64,000 nt of DNA from Ophryocystis elektroscirrha (taxonomy: Eukaryota > Apicomplexa > Conoidasida > Neogregarinorida > Ophryocystidae). Of the stretch, positions 61,784-64,000 are shown in pieces. Position 1 is the stretch's first letter. Each line of letters opens with the position of its first letter. The stretch spans positions 124,001-188,000 of the forward strand of contig JAQIFP010000004.1 of the NCBI GenBank assembly GCA_030141585.1, written 5' to 3'. Position numbers and translations under genes: made by a program. The notes under the pieces were generated by a model. It saw only the letters and a list, made by a program, of their open reading frames with translations. It had not been told where the DNA came from and searched no databases.

Positions 61784-64000
61784 TTATACCTTAATATCTT
61801 CAAAAAAATCTCGTGCTTCATTAGATTTTTTGGACTTAAATAGAGTACTTGTTCCAGATCGATTAGAATAAGTATGTTTCACAGTTTCGTTGATTTTGTT
61901 GCTTGTATTTGACTGGATTTTGACTTCTTCTGTTGCATTTATAGCTTTTGTTTGATTCCTGCTTGGTATTTGATTAGAATTTCCTTTATGGTTTAAATGT
62001 TGATTCAAATCAAAATCGAAATTTTCGTCAAATTCCAGAGATTTGAAATTATGAGCTAGATCTCTGAAAAACAGATAGTAAGCTTTTGGTTTACTTTTGA
62101 AGAATCTGGCTGGCATTATTTAATATTTCAAACTGAGTGACAAGCAAGGCACGTTCTTGAGCTACTTGTGAAGGTTCCATCAATAAATCTTCAAGAGCTT
62201 CACGTTTTATATCATTATACAAATTAAACTGTAATTTTTCTTGTAATTTGCGAATTAAAAAGTAACCAATTACTTTAGGAACCTAATTAGTTTGATAGTA
62301 AGTTTAGTATCTTACAATATCTCTTATATGACGTAAAACAATTTTAAAGTATGCATCAAGACGAGATCTTATTTCTTTTATAAATACATCTGATATGTTA
62401 TTATATAACAAACAAGCAATTTATACCACAGTAACGAAGCTTGTCTGAGCCTTGACCTGAATTCCACACCTGACTAATGGTTGTTTGAAAGGCAGACAAT
62501 GAAAAAGGCGTGTTAGTTTTTTCATGCTCGCGCTTCATATCATTCGAGTTGGCTTGGAGATTTGAGGGTTTCCCTGATAACAATGACATTCAATCTATCT
62601 ATACCTGAGTCAAGGTTTGTTTCTTTTAAGGGAATCATAAAAGCATGGTTGATTAAATAATCAGAATCATTTGTAAAAAGGTAACCTAATACTATTTAAC
62701 TAAATAGTTGATTCTACTTGTTTCTGCTGTAAGAACATTCTCTAAAACTTGATGAGTTTTAGACTTTTCATTGTGTATGATCTCACAAGTTCTCTGTACT
62801 GTCTAACTACACTTTAATAAAACATTAAAGTACCTTTTCTGAAAGTGCAGGGAATCTTGAAAATACTCGGTTAGCCACCACTTCTGACAGCTCCTCCATA
62901 GACTGAACAATTGTATCTAAAGAACATATGAGGATGTATTTTTGCAGACCAAGTAGATCAAACACTGGATCACGAAGTTTTAAAAGATGTGGCATTATTA
63001 GACATTCAAAAGTGTCGGGGGAAGGAAATCCTGAATTGATAAGAAAACTATAATTAAGCTACCCGGTAGTGAATCACCTTCATACATACATATAGCAGCG
63101 TCTATTTCTTTATCTGACAATTCTGAAGTCACGTCTTTATCTATGTATTCCTCAAGTAATTTATTGAAAAAGTATCGAATTTGAGCTCCACTAGCAACAC
63201 CTTGCTAAAATCAATATAATAATTATTAAAAGCTAACATGGTCAAAATAACTATGTGCTTTTTTATTAAACTTTCCAGTTATTGCATTGCACATTATGGT
63301 GCAGTATTCTGTGATTAAACTCCAAATAAGTTGAGATTGGTCTTGAACATCACTAGGTACTTCTGTCCCAAGTTCGTTTAGTTTACTTTGAATATACTTT
63401 TGGCGAGCGCTAGACATTAATTTACTGTTAATGAATTTACTTTATTTCGTGCTTAATTTCAGGTAAAATGTTTTTGATATGCCTAGATAAAACCTTACTA
63501 AGTTTTTCAACCAATGCTTGAGTTCCAAGCAAATGACTAGACACTGTTTTATATACTGAATGGGAAGAAAAAAAGAGCTTCTCAGACTAAAACTATTGTG
63601 ATTTTAATATTTGCACCTCTATTGCTTGTTGAACAGACATATTATTTAATATATCAGCTTGGCTTCGATTACGAACACCAGTGTATCCTAGTCTTAATGG
63701 TACATCATCACCCATGAGCATTTTTATAGCATCAGTTCCACGATCCATCAAATCAATCTGATAATTAATTTTTCTTTGAATTATGGTACTTTAGTAATGA
63801 CGCCTATTGTTCTAACCCCTTTGGGGTCTACTCGTCTTGCTATTTGTAATGCATCAGATGTTGACATATCAGCATTTGCTGCTATAACTGCCAAAATGAT
63901 AGTTCGCGGATCTGAGGCATATTTTAGTGCCATTTCACGTGTTAAAATTTCAATATCATCAGTTTGATCACTTCCTTTAATTGGCACCCTAACTTTTTCA
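61784..64000 (-). CDS. dynamin-related GTPase, 5' end outside window
   Basis: Twelve exons are visible, joined by eleven introns of 30-37 nt; the N-terminus with P-loop and switch 1 lies beyond position 64000. The visible GTPase part has RVPIKGSDQTDDIE, TIILAVIAANADM, DPKGVRTIGVITK and the split IDLMDRGTDA. The stalk (AEKLFF-like SEKLFFSSHSVYK ... GFPSPDTFECL) follows, with a low-complexity insert near KREHEKTNT, then the GED (IVPKVIGYFLIRKLQEKL). There is no PH domain; a polar Lys/Asn-rich tail of ~110 residues ends the protein. Apicomplexan Drp proteins work in apicoplast or mitochondrial fission and secretory-organelle biogenesis; the class (DrpA/B/C) is unresolved without the N-terminus. 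It converges on MSH6. Confidence 0.9.

Overview
The window looks like nuclear DNA of an apicomplexan or close myzozoan relative. Three things point there. A kinase with EF-hands, a PH domain and then the kinase domain (CDPK7 architecture) is characteristic of that group. A giant modular type I FAS/PKS that starts with a fatty-acyl ligase and ends in a reductase resembles the megasynthases known from Cryptosporidium. The DNA is AT-rich and compact, uses the standard code with all three stops, and has eukaryotic introns. The most striking general property is intron size: I reconstruct about 94 introns and roughly three quarters are only 29-43 nt (mode 31-35 nt), nearly all GTA/GTT/GTG...AG. Splicing them restores reading frame and family motifs in every multi-exon gene. 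Very short introns and a lineage outside the classic model genera (for example a gregarine) would fit, but I cannot place the species from sequence alone.

Layout. 1-2357 (-): JmjC oxygenase, cut by the left edge. 2766-2847 (-): tRNA-Ser(CGA). 2959-3951 (-) and 4074-4967 (+): a head-to-head pair of paralogous multi-pass membrane proteins sharing an intron position. 5068-6505 (-): nine-repeat MORN protein with an MGC acylation-type N-terminus. 6812-7813 (-): nucleoplasmin-like acidic protein. 8148-8803 (-): V-ATPase c'' proteolipid. 8965-9273 (-): small unknown protein. 9369-10460 (-): LETM1-like mitochondrial protein. 10608-13554 (-): CDPK7-like kinase. 13727-43935 (-): a six-exon megasynthase gene of about 10,001 codons. 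44569-46157 (+): snurportin-like protein. 46244-48319 (-): divergent tandem AAA ATPase. 48976-50775 (-): BAH / zinc / TFIIS-central-domain protein. 51790-52176 (+): unknown small protein. 52326-57399 (-): SPT6. 57742-61528 (+): MSH6. 61784-64000 (-): dynamin-related GTPase, cut by the right edge.

The megasynthase fills almost half the window. Its domain order is acyl ligase-ACP, then four fully reducing modules, then a thioester reductase and a C-terminal PAPS-type sulfotransferase. Acyltransferases are uneven: module 1 has lost the catalytic serine, module 3 has no AT at all, and modules 2 and 4 have intact ones. The simplest reading is a line that activates a fatty acid, extends it by up to eight carbons, releases it reductively and sulfonates it, giving an alkyl sulfate-type lipid. 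The domain order is read directly; the product is inference. The remaining genes are ordinary housekeeping and apicomplexan genes with no evident functional tie to it.
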